Part shown: one piece after another, positions 1 through 9,746 of the stretch | How the letters are laid out: each line of letters opens with the position of its first letter | How positions within the stretch are numbered: position 1 is the stretch's first letter | Assembly: GCF_000242635.2 (NCBI RefSeq) | Contig: NC_017770.1 | Coordinates: forward strand, 2,864,669-2,928,668 | Direction: 5' to 3' | Length of the DNA stretch: 64,000 nucleotides | Origin: Solitalea canadensis DSM 3403 | GTDB lineage: Bacteria > Bacteroidota > Bacteroidia > Sphingobacteriales > Sphingobacteriaceae | Notes under the pieces: generated by a model | Databases searched by the model: none | Told to the model about the DNA's origin: nothing | Seen by the model: only the letters and a program-made list of their open reading frames with translations | Program-made: the position numbers and the translations under genes

Positions 1-1
1 C

Positions 2-337
2 GAAGGTATTGTGGTTATCCAGTCTACCTCACCGTATGTTGCACCAAAATCTTTCTGGTGTATCGATAAAACGTTACAATCGGTTGGATTAAATACAGTT
101 CCTTACCATGTATATGTTCCCTCATTTGGAGAATGGGGATACGTAATGGGCATGAAAAAGCCTTCGTACAATTTACCGGGCCAGTTTCCGGCGGGATTAA
201 AGTTTGTGAATCAGGAAAGCCTTAAACAGATGCTGTATTTTCCCGGAGACATGGCAAAGGTTCCTACAGAAATCAACAAACTGAATAATCAGGTATTAGT
301 GCATTATTTTGAAGATGAGTGGGCAAAGTTCTTATAA
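2..337 (+). CDS. Spermidine synthase (polyamine aminopropyltransferase), C-terminal part, cut by window edge
   Basis: The reading frame is open from base 2, so the gene starts left of the window; only about 111 C-terminal residues are present. The sequence shows the conserved tail of the spermidine synthase family: a beta-strand VVIQSTSPY, then APKSFWCI, and the PYHVYVPSFGEWGYV block that covers the active site. Family knowledge: these enzymes transfer aminopropyl from decarboxylated S-adenosylmethionine to putrescine. The match is to the long membrane-linked bacterial subgroup rather than short cytosolic SpeE, judged from FGEWGYVMG and from its neighbours. The stop lies 23 bp inside the next gene, so translation is probably coupled. 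The catalytic N-terminal part cannot be inspected. Confidence 0.85.
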   Translation, partial: EGIVVIQSTSPYVAPKSFWCIDKTLQSVGLNTVPYHVYVPSFGEWGYVMGMKKPSYNLPGQFPAGLKFVNQESLKQMLYFPGDMAKVPTEINKLNNQVLVHYFEDEWAKFL

Positions 338-1988
338 TAAACCTCGCAATTTGTTAAGTCAGTTAAACCGAAAAGCATTTTTATTAAGGGCCGGAATCGG
401 TTTAACCGCGGCTATTGCCGGCGGATACTTTTATAAAAAAAAACGCTCAAAAAATACCAGATATATTACAGGAAGTATGGTTGGGGCTAATGCCAAAATC
501 GGACATTTACTGCGCGACAAGCTTTCCATTCCTGAGCCATCTGTTAAAGAACAAATTGACTACCTGATTATCGGAGGTGGTATTTCGGGTCTTTCGGCTG
601 CGCGTGAGTTAAAGAAGCACGGCATCTCTAATTTCAAACTTATCGAACTGGATAAGCATATAGGTGGCAATTCTTCAAAAGGGCAAAACGATGTTTCGGC
701 TTATCCCTGGGGAGCCCATTATCTTCCGATTCCTGATCCCGAAGATGCTGAATTGATCCGTTTCTTACAAGAAATCGGAACGATTACAGGTTTTAATCCG
801 GAAGGTCTTCCTGTATTCAATGAATATCAATTATGTTTCGATCCGGAGGAGCGTTTATACATCCGTGGCCAATGGCAAGAAGGAGTCATTCCCTCCATCG
901 GAATAGATGAAAAGGAGAAACAGCAGATAGAACGCTTTTTAAAATTGATGGAAGCTTTTAGAACTGCCAAAGGGAATGATGGCAAATTTGCTTTTACGAT
1001 TCCTCTTAAAAACAGTTCTCAGGATCAACAGTTTATCCAACTCGACAAAATCAATTTTGCCACTTATTTAGATCAGGAAGACTTTACATCCCCACATTTG
1101 CGCTGGTATTTAAATTATGGGTGCAAAGACGATTATGGAAGTACAATTGAGCAGACATCTGCATGGGCTGGGATTCATTACTTCGCCGCACGAAAAGGTA
1201 AAGCGGCAAACGCAAAAAATGGCGATCTGTTAACATGGCCCGAAGGCAATGCCTGGCTGGCCGAACAATTGCGCAAACAAGTCGCTGAACACATAATTGT
1301 TAATTCGCTGGCATATCATATTGATCATAATGAAAACAATGTAACGGTAAGTGTTTTTGATCCTGTGGCCAACACGAGTAAAGTCATTGAAGCAAAAAAA
1401 ATCCTATTGGCTTGTCCCCAGTTTGTTAACCAACGTTTATTAAAAACCGTAAAAAGCAACCGGACAGCCGAATTGTACAATCACTTTAATTATGCACCAT
1501 GGATGATTGCTAACATTACTGTTAATCAATTACCGGAAGCAAAAGGAATTGGTCTTTGTTGGGATAACGTATTATTTGAAAGTGAATCGGTTGGCTATGT
1601 AAATGCCAATCACCAACATATCAACCAAAACGAAAAGAAACGCGTACTGACGTATTATTTACCCTTAACTGGTCGTGAGCCTAAAGTACAGCGTTTAGCT
1701 GCCTTTATACGCAGTTATGATGATTGGGTACAAATGGTTTGTGATGACTTAGAACGGTCGCATAAGGGCATTACAGCCTTTATTGAGTCGATTGATATAT
1801 GGATATGGGGACATGGGATGATCCGGCCTGAGCCGGGTTTTATTTGGGGTGAAGAAAGACAAAAAGCAGCCAAACCAATTAACGGACAAATCTTCTTTGC
1901 GCATACTGATCTAAGTGGCGTTTCTATTTTTGAAGAAGGATTTCATCAGGGAATAACCGCTGCACAGCAAATGATAGCTACTATATGA
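315..1988 (+). CDS. FAD-dependent oxidoreductase (amine-oxidase/desaturase-like fold), membrane-anchored
   Basis: The protein has 557 residues from the ATG at 315; a TTG at 309 is also in frame but less likely. A hydrophobic, Gly/Ala-rich segment at about 22-38 preceded by Arg/Lys suggests an N-terminal signal or anchor. The dinucleotide-binding motif DYLIIGGGISGLSAARELKK lies at about 82-101, followed by an acidic strand end (LIELD) and GGNSS, the pattern of FAD proteins of the monoamine oxidase/phytoene desaturase type. The C-terminal HTDLSGVSIFEEGFHQG block is a plausible second FAD contact. The start overlaps the spermidine synthase and the stop overlaps the next gene by ATGA, so all three appear to be one translationally coupled operon. 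A substrate related to polyamines is inference only. Confidence 0.75.
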   Translation: MSGQSSYNKPRNLLSQLNRKAFLLRAGIGLTAAIAGGYFYKKKRSKNTRYITGSMVGANAKIGHLLRDKLSIPEPSVKEQIDYLIIGGGISGLSAARELKKHGISNFKLIELDKHIGGNSSKGQNDVSAYPWGAHYLPIPDPEDAELIRFLQEIGTITGFNPEGLPVFNEYQLCFDPEERLYIRGQWQEGVIPSIGIDEKEKQQIERFLKLMEAFRTAKGNDGKFAFTIPLKNSSQDQQFIQLDKINFATYLDQEDFTSPHLRWYLNYGCKDDYGSTIEQTSAWAGIHYFAARKGKAANAKNGDLLTWPEGNAWLAEQLRKQVAEHIIVNSLAYHIDHNENNVTVSVFDPVANTSKVIEAKKILLACPQFVNQRLLKTVKSNRTAELYNHFNYAPWMIANITVNQLPEAKGIGLCWDNVLFESESVGYVNANHQHINQNEKKRVLTYYLPLTGREPKVQRLAAFIRSYDDWVQMVCDDLERSHKGITAFIESIDIWIWGHGMIRPEPGFIWGEERQKAAKPINGQIFFAHTDLSGVSIFEEGFHQGITAAQQMIATI

Positions 1989-3043
1989 GTACAATAACTA
2001 ATAAACAATCGTGGATATACTCAGCAAAGGCAGATCTGCTTTTTATCCTATCACCACCATTTGTTGCATTATTGGCTATCCTACTTTTCCCAGCTGTGTT
2101 TCAACAGGCTGGAAGTATTCCCCTGCTCTACTGGGTGTTTTTAATATTGCTGATTGATGTGGCCCATGTATACACCACCTTATATCAAACCTATTTTAAT
2201 CCACAGCGATTAAAAAAACATTATTCACTATACATGGCCATACCGGTTGTTTGCTATGTAGTCGGAGTTTTACTGCACAGTATTGATGGAATGTTATTTT
2301 GGAGGATTTTGGCCTATCTGGCAGTTTTTCACTTTATCAGGCAGCAATATGGTTTCATGCGACTTTATTCACGTACTGAAAACCAGTCGCCTGATTGGTG
2401 TAAAACTATTGACGTAATTAGTATTTATACAGCAACACTTTATCCTTTAGTGTACTGGCATTTATCAGATGATCGTAATTTTAATTGGTTTATTGATGGA
2501 GAGTTTTTTCAATTTCATTCCGATCTTTTATTGAGTTTAGTCACGGTCTTGTACTTTCTTGTCCTATGCATTTACCTTATCAAGGAAACGTTCATCATTC
2601 TTAAGTATAAACAGTTTAACATTCCCCGCAACCTTATCATCGGTGGCACTTTTTTGTCATGGTATTTCGGAATTGTTTATTTCAATGGAGATATGGCCTT
2701 TACAACGCTAAATGTCGTTTCGCATGGCATTCCGTATATGTCCTTGGTTTGGTTTATGCAAAAGAAAGAACGTCCCGATTATAAAGGTTCATTATTAATC
2801 CATTTGAAGCGTTCTTATGGCATTCTCATCTTTCTGGGAATAATCGTCGTTCTGGCCTACCTTGAAGAGGGTCTATGGGACGGATTTATATGGAAAGAGC
2901 ATCAACCCTTTTTTGGAATTTTCAAGCAGCTTCCGACTATTACAAGCAAGGAAACGCTGGCATTGATTGTTCCGTTGCTTTCCTTACCCCAATCAACTCA
3001 TTATGTTTTAGATGGATTTATTTGGAAGAAAAGTCATGCATAA
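1985..3043 (+). CDS. Polytopic membrane protein with conserved-looking membrane histidines, polyamine-cluster partner
   Basis: The protein has 352 residues and about eight to ten hydrophobic segments; no signal peptide is separable. It is joined to the FAD oxidoreductase by an ATGA stop-start overlap. Histidines occur within or at the edge of membrane segments in distinctive contexts: DVAHVYTTLYQTY (H61), HFIRQQYGF (H116), VVSHGIPY (H247) and QSTHYVLDGFIWK (H339). Such a set could bind a metal or haem, as in membrane di-iron oxidases, but this is inference. I do not recognise a named family. Context suggests it works with the FAD protein, perhaps as a redox or oxygenase partner. Confidence 0.65.
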   Translation: MSTITNKQSWIYSAKADLLFILSPPFVALLAILLFPAVFQQAGSIPLLYWVFLILLIDVAHVYTTLYQTYFNPQRLKKHYSLYMAIPVVCYVVGVLLHSIDGMLFWRILAYLAVFHFIRQQYGFMRLYSRTENQSPDWCKTIDVISIYTATLYPLVYWHLSDDRNFNWFIDGEFFQFHSDLLLSLVTVLYFLVLCIYLIKETFIILKYKQFNIPRNLIIGGTFLSWYFGIVYFNGDMAFTTLNVVSHGIPYMSLVWFMQKKERPDYKGSLLIHLKRSYGILIFLGIIVVLAYLEEGLWDGFIWKEHQPFFGIFKQLPTITSKETLALIVPLLSLPQSTHYVLDGFIWKKSHA

Positions 3044-3126
3044 ACATTTTTAAAGTAATTCCCTTTCTTCATCATTTCTTCATATCCTAACAAGATCTTA
3101 GTATCATCAAAAAAACAATAAGCATC

Positions 3127-3507
3127 ATGAAAAAGCTATTATTATTTATTGCTGCTTTGGGATTAGGAACAGCAGTAAGTTTTGCTCAAACCGCTCCTGC
3201 AACAACTGTAAAAAAAGATACTAAAACGGTAACTGCTTCAGCTAAAAAAACAACATCAGCAACAAAAACAGCAGCTAAAGCTACTACCACAAAAGCCACC
3301 GAGACAACCACTAAAACTGCTGCCAAAGCGCAAAAAGATACAAAATCTACTGTTTCGGCAACCGCTCCCGTAAAAAAAGACGGTACTCCAGACATGCGCT
3401 ACAAAACTAATCAGGAAGCTGCAAAAACTGCAGGACCTAAAAAGAAAGATGGCACTCCTGATATGCGCTATAAAACCAATCAGCCTGCGCCTAAAAAAGC
3501 AAACTAA
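3127..3507 (+). CDS. Exported Lys/Ala/Thr-rich low-complexity protein with two 14-residue repeats
   Basis: The protein has 126 residues. A clear signal peptide (MKKLLLFIAALGLGTAVSFA, cut before Q) is followed by about 70 residues made almost only of Ala, Lys and Thr. The C-terminus carries two near-identical copies of KKDGTPDMRYKTNQ separated by a short linker. The mature protein is strongly basic and probably disordered in the periplasm or outside the cell. The composition resembles histone-H1-like or cell-wall-binding tails, but a function cannot be assigned. An antisense Val/Ala-rich open frame covering the same DNA is a composition artefact. The gene is followed by a strong terminator. 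Confidence 0.75.
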   Translation: MKKLLLFIAALGLGTAVSFAQTAPATTVKKDTKTVTASAKKTTSATKTAAKATTTKATETTTKTAAKAQKDTKSTVSATAPVKKDGTPDMRYKTNQEAAKTAGPKKKDGTPDMRYKTNQPAPKKAN

Positions 3508-3537
3508 TACGTTTTTCTTATATATTTGGTTAGGTCA

Positions 3538-3575
3538 GAAGCCACTTCTTTTTCGGAGTGGCTTCCTTTTTTTCT
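3538..3575 (+). terminator. Rho-independent terminator after the Lys/Ala/Thr-rich protein gene
   Basis: A perfect 9-bp stem, GAAGCCACT with AGTGGCTTC, has a 10-nt loop and is followed by CTTTTTTTCT. Confidence 0.85.
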
Positions 3576-3678
3576 ACTTCTCACCTGATTAAAATAGCGC
3601 AAACGATTGCGTTTCTTTTGTTATTATTCATTCATTAAATAAAATATATCTTCGTCATACAACAACGTAAACTATTTG

Positions 3679-5538
3679 ATGAAGAAGATTTTATTGTTGG
3701 GATTATCGCTTTTAGTAGCGGTTTCAACACAGGCACAAAAAACAAAACATACTTTTAAAATTGAAAACGGTGCATTTGTCTACGACGGAAAACCTGTTCA
3801 GATTCATTCCGGAGAAATGCATTTCGCACGGGTTCCACAAGAGTACTGGCGTCACCGTTTAAAAATGATGAAAGCAATGGGGCTTAACTCAGTGGCTACC
3901 TATGTTTTTTGGAATTACCATGAAACGGCACCTGGTGTTTGGGATTTTAAAACCGGCAATAAGAACATTTCTGAGTTCATTAAAATTGCCGGAGAAGAAG
4001 GTTTAATGGTCATTCTTCGTCCCGGTCCATACGCGTGTGCTGAATGGGAATACGGCGGTTACCCATGGTTTTTACAAAACGTAGAAGGCTTAGAAGTAAG
4101 GAGAAACAATCCTAAGTTTTTAGCTGCCTGTAAAGAATATATTGATCACCTGGCAAAAGAAGTAAAGAACCAGCAAATAACGAAAGGCGGCCCCATCATT
4201 ATGGTGCAGGCTGAAAATGAGTTTGGTTCATATGTTGCACAACGCAAAGACATTCCGCTGGCTGAACATAAAGCATACAGTTCTGCCATTAAAGCTCAAT
4301 TATTAGCAGCAGGTTTTGATGTTCCACTTTTTACTTCAGATGGAAGTTGGTTGTTTGAAGGAGGATCGATTGAGAACTGTTTGCCAACCGCTAATGGAGA
4401 AGACAATATTGAAAACCTTAAAAAAGTAGTAGACCAATATAACGGTGGCAAAGGACCGTATATGGTGGCCGAGTTCTATCCTGGATGGCTTGATCATTGG
4501 GCCGAACCTTTTCCTAAAGTTCCTACCGAAGATGTGGTAAAACAAACTGAAAAGTATCTTCAAAATAACGTTTCTTTCAATTATTACATGGTTCATGGTG
4601 GAACAAACTTTGGTTATACATCCGGAGCTAATTACGATAAGAATCATGATATTCAGCCGGATATGACCAGCTATGATTATGATGCCCCTATCAGTGAAGC
4701 AGGTTGGGCCACTCCAAAGTATATAGCGATCCGTGAGTTGATGAAGAAGCACGTTAGCTACAAAATTCCGGAAGTTCCTCAACCTTTACCTGTTATTGAA
4801 ATTCCGGAAATCAAGTTAACTCAAACCGCTGCTCTATTGGATCTTAAAAATACGATTCAACCCGTTGTGAATGATAAACCATTAACATTCGAAGAATTAA
4901 ATCAAGGACATGGTTATGTTTTATACAGCAGAAAGTTCAACCAACCAATCTCAGGAAAACTGGAACTAAATGGCTTACGTGATTATGCGCTCGTATACGT
5001 AAATGGAGAGAAAGTGGCTGAATTAAACCGCTATTACAAGAATTACTCTTGCGAAATTGATGTTCCTTTTAATGCGACGCTGGATATTTTTGTTGAAAAC
5101 ATGGGCCGTATCAATTATGGAGCAAAAATAACGGAGAACAATAAAGGCATTATTAGTCCGGTTGTGATTAATGGCACTGAAATTTCCGGCAACTGGAAAA
5201 TGTATAAAATGCCACTCGAAAAGCAGGAAGAAGTGGCCAGCATTAAAGCGAAAGAAGTAAAAAGCCAACCAGTTGTTTTAAAAGGCACGTTCAATCTTAC
5301 GGAAACAGGAGATACCTTTTTAGATATGGAGGCCTGGGGAAAAGGAATTGTATTTGTAAATGGATATCATTTGGGTCGCTATTGGAATGTGGGACCGCAA
5401 CAAACATTATATTTACCGGGATGCTGGCTAAAAAAAGGTGCTAATGAAATAACAATCGTTGAATTCAACAAAGTTCCATCAGCAACAGTAAAAGGGGTAA
5501 AAACACCGGTTTTGGATAAACTGAAAAGTGCAGATTAA
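3679..5538 (+). CDS. Exported beta-galactosidase, glycoside hydrolase family 35
   Basis: The protein has 619 residues from the ATG at 3679; the TTG one codon upstream is not needed. A signal peptide ends in AQA/Q near residue 20, so the enzyme acts in the periplasm or outside. The GH35 TIM barrel follows, with FWNYHE, LRPGPYACAEW and GGYPWF. The general acid lies in VQAENEFGSY (E181) and the nucleophile in VAEFYPGWLDHW (E265). The C-terminal third has two beta-sandwich domains (KGIVFVNGYHLGRYW, YLPGCWL). Family role: release of terminal beta-linked galactose from oligosaccharides. It is monocistronic between terminators; no SusC/SusD is adjacent, so it is not in a classic polysaccharide locus. 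Confidence 0.95.
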   Translation: MKKILLLGLSLLVAVSTQAQKTKHTFKIENGAFVYDGKPVQIHSGEMHFARVPQEYWRHRLKMMKAMGLNSVATYVFWNYHETAPGVWDFKTGNKNISEFIKIAGEEGLMVILRPGPYACAEWEYGGYPWFLQNVEGLEVRRNNPKFLAACKEYIDHLAKEVKNQQITKGGPIIMVQAENEFGSYVAQRKDIPLAEHKAYSSAIKAQLLAAGFDVPLFTSDGSWLFEGGSIENCLPTANGEDNIENLKKVVDQYNGGKGPYMVAEFYPGWLDHWAEPFPKVPTEDVVKQTEKYLQNNVSFNYYMVHGGTNFGYTSGANYDKNHDIQPDMTSYDYDAPISEAGWATPKYIAIRELMKKHVSYKIPEVPQPLPVIEIPEIKLTQTAALLDLKNTIQPVVNDKPLTFEELNQGHGYVLYSRKFNQPISGKLELNGLRDYALVYVNGEKVAELNRYYKNYSCEIDVPFNATLDIFVENMGRINYGAKITENNKGIISPVVINGTEISGNWKMYKMPLEKQEEVASIKAKEVKSQPVVLKGTFNLTETGDTFLDMEAWGKGIVFVNGYHLGRYWNVGPQQTLYLPGCWLKKGANEITIVEFNKVPSATVKGVKTPVLDKLKSAD

Positions 5539-5557
5539 GCAATACAACTAACCATAA

Positions 5558-5598
5558 AAATAAACTCCCCGATAGCTATTCTATCGGGGAGTTTATTT
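5558..5598. terminator. Bidirectional terminator between convergent genes
   Basis: An 18-bp perfect inverted repeat (AAATAAACTCCCCGATAG and its complement) with a 5-nt loop CTATT. A-rich and T-rich outer arms allow it to stop transcription from both the GH35 gene (+) and the NlpE-like gene (-). Confidence 0.9.
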
Positions 5599-5601
5599 TA
5601 A

Positions 5602-6093
5602 CTATAGTTTATCTAACGAATAATTCAATTTTGATTCGATCATTTTCCGCTCTTTATCAAGCATCACCAACTTATTGCCCTTATTAGTAAATCGTACAAA
5701 ATAACGTTCTTGTCCGGGTTTATCATAATTCAACACATAAACCGTAGCGTCGTTATCTTTATCATATCCACGTTCAGTATTAATCTTGCCAGTTGATTCA
5801 AATGGTTTTCCGTCACCCTTTCCCAAATAAGTTTCCTTTAGTACATAAGTATTGTCCAGATAGATAAATAACTCAGTTTTAATTCCTTCACAATCGGCAC
5901 AAGGAAGGGTTCCTGAATAAGATCCCATCAGTTTCTTATCCATAACCTCTTCGGTATTTGACGAGTCTGACAAAGCAGAATCAATACTGGCAGCTATACT
6001 ATCTGCGGCGCTTTCTGCTGCTTTTTGTTTCTGATTAGATTGGCAAGCTGCAAGTAGCATTATGGCTAGCCCTAAGTAAAATATCTTTTTCAT
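5602..6093 (-). CDS. NlpE-like lipoprotein
   Basis: The protein has 163 residues. A lipoprotein signal ends at Cys17 (LLAAC/QSN), followed by an Ala/Ser/Asp-rich linker to about residue 48. The globular part begins with GSYSGTLPCADCEGI, the signature of the NlpE N-terminal domain, including the CxxC pair, and continues as a small beta-barrel (TELFIYLDNTYVLKETYLG). In E. coli NlpE is an outer-membrane copper- and adhesion-responsive lipoprotein that activates Cpx; in Bacteroidota the short single-domain form is widespread and its role is not settled. It is transcribed alone and converges on the GH35 gene. Confidence 0.85.
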   Translation of the reverse strand: MKKIFYLGLAIMLLAACQSNQKQKAAESAADSIAASIDSALSDSSNTEEVMDKKLMGSYSGTLPCADCEGIKTELFIYLDNTYVLKETYLGKGDGKPFESTGKINTERGYDKDNDATVYVLNYDKPGQERYFVRFTNKGNKLVMLDKERKMIESKLNYSLDKL

Positions 6094-6426
6094 AAAGTTT
6101 TCGTTAGACTATTATTTAGAAATATAACGAAATGGATATATATAATCATATTTCCATTCATTACATAGTTCTGAAAAATCGCACTAACAAACAGATTGTT
6201 ACATAGTTACATCAAAAAGAATACCTAGTATCCATATTGATACATCTTCTACAATTGCATTGATACAGCAAAAAACAACTTATTTACAAGCTATTCTATA
6301 ATTTTCCCTTACCAACAAAAGCTAAAAATTCAGTTCTGTCAAGCTCCTTTTCCTCGGTTATATTGCTGCTTTTGTTTCAACTATTTCCAGACAAATAACT
6401 AATTATTATAACCTAATTCTAACATC
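6094..6426. other. 333-bp divergent intergenic region
   Basis: AT-rich spacer between the divergently transcribed NlpE-like gene and the PepSY-like gene. Several TACATAGTTACAT / ATTGATACA words recur, but I see no ORF, RNA gene or clear palindrome. It must hold both promoters. Confidence 0.4.
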
Positions 6427-6936
6427 ATGAAAAAGCAACTAATTTCTAAAATCTGCGGATGCATGATATCAGTATTTTTTGCAACTACCGCCACTGCACA
6501 AGTACAACTTCCTGAAATTACGGTTACGGAAAAAACTACCAGCACTGTAGTAAATCAAAAAGTTAATGTTGCTTTTGAAACTGCTTTTAAAGGTGCAACC
6601 GAAATGAGATGGGTGGAAGTGAACAAACGGTATATTGTCAATTTCATCCTGAATGATCAAAGAAATCACGCCCTGTATTCAAAAAATGGTAAACTACTTT
6701 ATCATATTATTTACGGCAGTGAAAAACACCTACCAGCACCAATTAAAACACAGGTGATGAAGCAATACACTGATTACAGTATTACTCAGGCGATAAATAT
6801 AAAGCAAAGTCAACGAGATATGTGGGTGGTAAACCTGGAAAATAAGAACGACTTTATATTGGTAAAAGTACTTGAAGGGGAAATGGAGCAAATGAAGATG
6901 CTTAAGAAAGCAAATGAGGCTTTGGTGAGACAGTAG
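6427..6936 (+). CDS. Secreted PepSY-like (DUF2874/BLIP-like) protein
   Basis: The protein has 169 residues with a signal peptide ending in TATA/Q near residue 24. The mature part holds one alpha/beta unit: VAFETAFKGATEMRWVEVNKRYIVNFILNDQ, then ALYSKNGKLLYHI and a helix before a second strand set. The pattern of AFxxxFxGAxxxxW followed by a strand and xFYxxxG is typical of the small periplasmic PepSY-like family of Bacteroidota. Its biochemical role is unknown; a protease- or sensor-inhibiting function is sometimes proposed. The gene stands alone, followed by an inverted-repeat region and then the convergent valS gene. Confidence 0.6.
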   Translation: MKKQLISKICGCMISVFFATTATAQVQLPEITVTEKTTSTVVNQKVNVAFETAFKGATEMRWVEVNKRYIVNFILNDQRNHALYSKNGKLLYHIIYGSEKHLPAPIKTQVMKQYTDYSITQAINIKQSQRDMWVVNLENKNDFILVKVLEGEMEQMKMLKKANEALVRQ

Positions 6937-6943
6937 ATTAGTT

Positions 6944-7117
6944 GAGAGTCCGGAGTCTTGAGTTCTGAGTCTGTTTGTCCATATTTATTTGGACCATTGA
7001 TTCCTTACTCAAGGCTTTGAACTCAAGAACTAAATAAAAAAATAGTCCACAGACCACGCAAATGCTATGGACTATGGACTATCGACCATGGACTCCCGAT
7101 TCAGGACTCCGGACTAA
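6944..7117. repeat. GGACTCCGGACT-type word repeat, imperfect inverted pair
   Basis: The left arm reads AGTCCGGAGTCTTGAGTTCT and the right arm carries GGACTCCCGATTCAGGACT followed by CCGGACT. Between them are tandem words such as TATGGACTATGGACTAT. The region fills the gap between convergent genes and can fold into a long imperfect hairpin. Confidence 0.75.
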
Positions 7118-7121
7118 AAAC

Positions 7122-9743
7122 TTACACCAACGCCGCCAAACTCTCTTCTAACGCTTTGATTTTAGATTCGGCGTCGGCTTTTTTATTACGTTCGTTTTGG
7201 ATGATCTCAGGTTTTGCATTCTGAACAAAACGCTCATTACTTAATTTCGCATCAACTGACTTTAAGAAACCTTTCAGGTATTCTAAATCTTTATTGATTC
7301 GTTCACGTTCAGCTTCAACATCAATATTTGATCCCAGGTCTACAAAAAATTCATCTGTACCAACATGGAATCCTGTTCCAGCTGCCTTTTCGGTTACAAA
7401 ATCAATTGATGAGGTATTGGCTAATTTACTGATCAAGCCGGTAAACAATTGATAAGTAATTTCACTATTGATCTTAATTGCTAATGGTAATGCCTCTTTC
7501 GGACTAATTTGTTTTGAGTTGCGGATATTACGCATCTGTGAAATCACATTCAAAACAGCATCCATTGATTTTAACACTTTAGCATCAAAAGGAACCGATT
7601 GTGGATAGTGCGATACAATGATACAATCCATTTCCGAACGCTCTGCGATTTCATGCCATAGTTCTTCTGATAAGAATGGCATAAACGGATGAACCAACTT
7701 CAATAAACGCTCAAAAATATCGATGGTTGCATCATAGGTTTCTCTATCGATAGGTTCACCATAAACAGGCTTAATCATTTCGAGATACCACGCACAGAAA
7801 TCATCCCAAACCAATTTATACGTTGCCATCAATGCATCCGACAAACGGAAAGCATTAAAGTGCTCTTCAATCTCTGCTAATGAAGCATTGAATTTATGCT
7901 CAAACCAGGCAATTGCTATCTCATTATTATCGTCGCCACCTTCTTTAATTTCCCAACCTTTTACTAATCGGAATGCGTTCCAGATTTTGTTAGCAAAGTT
8001 TCTTCCCTGCTCACAGTAGGCCTCATCAAACATCAGGTCGTTACCTGCCGGAGAAGAAAGTAACATCCCCACACGTACGCCATCGGCACCATATTTTTCA
8101 ATGAGTTCTAACGGATCTGGCGAGTTACCTAATGATTTGGACATTTTTCGGCCCAATTTATCGCGAACAATTCCGGTTAAGTACACATTTTTAAATGGCA
8201 CTTCTTTACGAAACTCATTACCCGCCATGATCATACGAGCTACCCAGAAAAACAAGATTTCCGGTGCTGTAACCAAATCATTTGTTGGATAATAATATTG
8301 AAGGTCGGCATTACCTTTACTTTCGGAATTTCCGAATACAGAAGGATCAAAAACCGAAATTGGCCATAACCATGACGAGAACCAGGTATCAACTACATCT
8401 TCATCTTGTACTACATTAGAAAATGCCTGATTAGCGGCTTTAAACTCAGCTTCTGCTTCTCCTTTTGTTTTAGCAACTACGTATTCCCCATTCTCATTAT
8501 ACCAAGCCGGGATTTGTTGTCCCCACCAAAGCTGACGTGAAATACACCAATCTTTTACATTCTCCATCCAGTGACGGTAGGTATTGATGAATTTATCAGG
8601 AATTAACTGAACTTCACCATTTAAAACTACTTCCAAAGCTGGTTGAGAAAGCTCACTCATTTTACAGAACCATTGTAATGAAAGTTTAGGTTCAATAACG
8701 GCATCGGTACGTTCCGAAAAACCTACCTGGCTTTTATATTCTTCAACTTTCTCTAGTTGTTCTGCTTCTTCTAATAATTTGGCGATCTTTTTACGAGCAA
8801 TGAAACGATCTTCACCTACTAAAATTTCGGCTTTTTCGTTCAATGTTCCATCATCGTTCAAAATATCAATAACAGGCAATTTATGTTTAATACCTAACTC
8901 GTAATCATTTAAGTCGTGAGCCGGAGTAACTTTTAAACATCCTGTACCAAATTCCATATCCACATATTCATCCAAAATGATCGGAATCTCACGATTAATC
9001 AATGGAATGAATACTTTTTTACCATGAAGATGAGTAAAACGCTCATCATTAGGGTTGATACAAATTGCCGTATCTGCCATAATGGTTTCAGGACGAGTGG
9101 TTGCGATCATTACAAAACCATCTTCACCTGAAACTTTATACTTGATATAATATAATTTCTGGTTTACTTCTTTACGAATTACTTCTTCATCCGAAACCGC
9201 CGTTTTTCCTTGCGGATCCCAGTTTACCATACGCACGCCACGATAGATCCATCCTTTTTTATACAAATGAATGAATGTATCAATAACAGCCTCAGAAAGA
9301 GGAGCATCCATGGTAAAGCTAGTGCGATCCCAATCGCAGGAAGCTCCAAGTTTTTTCAACTGGTCAAGAATAATACCTCCGTATTTTTCTTTCCACTCCC
9401 AAGCGTATTTCAGAAAATCTTCGCGACTAAGGTCTTTTTTGTTGATGCCTTTTTCTTTTAACATAGCAACTACTTTGGCCTCAGTAGCAATAGAAGCGTG
9501 ATCGGTACCGGGCACCCAGCATGCATTCTTATTTTGCATACGAGCACGGCGGACCAGCACATCCTGGATGGTGTTGTTTAACATGTGTCCCATGTGTAAT
9601 ACGCCAGTAACGTTTGGTGGCGGAATTACAACTGTGTAGGGTTCACGTTCATCTGGAACTGACTTAAAAAACTTTTTTTCCAGCCAATAGCTGTACCATT
9701 TGTCTTCTGTCTCGCGCGGGTTGTATGTTTTTGAAATACTCAT
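7122..9743 (-). CDS. valS: Valine--tRNA ligase
   Basis: The protein has 873 residues, normal for the family. It begins with the class I signature [13 protein letters not shown] at about 41-53. The editing (CP1) domain contains [15 protein letters not shown] and [30 protein letters not shown] and the KMSKS loop ([14 protein letters not shown], about 530-540) complete the catalytic core. The anticodon-binding domain ([21 protein letters not shown]) and a C-terminal coiled-coil arm follow. The enzyme charges tRNA-Val in the cytoplasm and hydrolyses mischarged Thr-tRNA. The leader contains a GGATTACACCGAT-type repeat directly upstream of the start codon; no T-box or other known riboswitch is visible. 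Confidence 0.98.
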   Translation of the reverse strand: MSISKTYNPRETEDKWYSYWLEKKFFKSVPDEREPYTVVIPPPNVTGVLHMGHMLNNTIQDVLVRRARMQNKNACWVPGTDHASIATEAKVVAMLKEKGINKKDLSREDFLKYAWEWKEKYGGIILDQLKKLGASCDWDRTSFTMDAPLSEAVIDTFIHLYKKGWIYRGVRMVNWDPQGKTAVSDEEVIRKEVNQKLYYIKYKVSGEDGFVMIATTRPETIMADTAICINPNDERFTHLHGKKVFIPLINREIPIILDEYVDMEFGTGCLKVTPAHDLNDYELGIKHKLPVIDILNDDGTLNEKAEILVGEDRFIARKKIAKLLEEAEQLEKVEEYKSQVGFSERTDAVIEPKLSLQWFCKMSELSQPALEVVLNGEVQLIPDKFINTYRHWMENVKDWCISRQLWWGQQIPAWYNENGEYVVAKTKGEAEAEFKAANQAFSNVVQDEDVVDTWFSSWLWPISVFDPSVFGNSESKGNADLQYYYPTNDLVTAPEILFFWVARMIMAGNEFRKEVPFKNVYLTGIVRDKLGRKMSKSLGNSPDPLELIEKYGADGVRVGMLLSSPAGNDLMFDEAYCEQGRNFANKIWNAFRLVKGWEIKEGGDDNNEIAIAWFEHKFNASLAEIEEHFNAFRLSDALMATYKLVWDDFCAWYLEMIKPVYGEPIDRETYDATIDIFERLLKLVHPFMPFLSEELWHEIAERSEMDCIIVSHYPQSVPFDAKVLKSMDAVLNVISQMRNIRNSKQISPKEALPLAIKINSEITYQLFTGLISKLANTSSIDFVTEKAAGTGFHVGTDEFFVDLGSNIDVEAERERINKDLEYLKGFLKSVDAKLSNERFVQNAKPEIIQNERNKKADAESKIKALEESLAALV

Positions 9744-9746
9744 TTT

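Noticed and set aside
2875-3090. Plus-strand ORF of 71 codons over the end of the membrane protein gene
   Set aside because: Shadow frame of the polytopic membrane protein, which is coupled to its upstream partner by ATGA.
3186-3395. Antisense Val/Ala-rich ORF of 69 codons
   Set aside because: It is the complement of the Lys/Ala/Thr codons of the exported protein; only the sense frame has a signal peptide and a terminator.
4336-4782. Antisense ORF of 148 codons within the GH35 gene
   Set aside because: Lies inside the catalytic domain of a clear GH35 enzyme and shows no domain or start signal of its own.
9210-9501. Plus-strand ORFs within valS
   Set aside because: Shadows of the valyl-tRNA synthetase coding strand.
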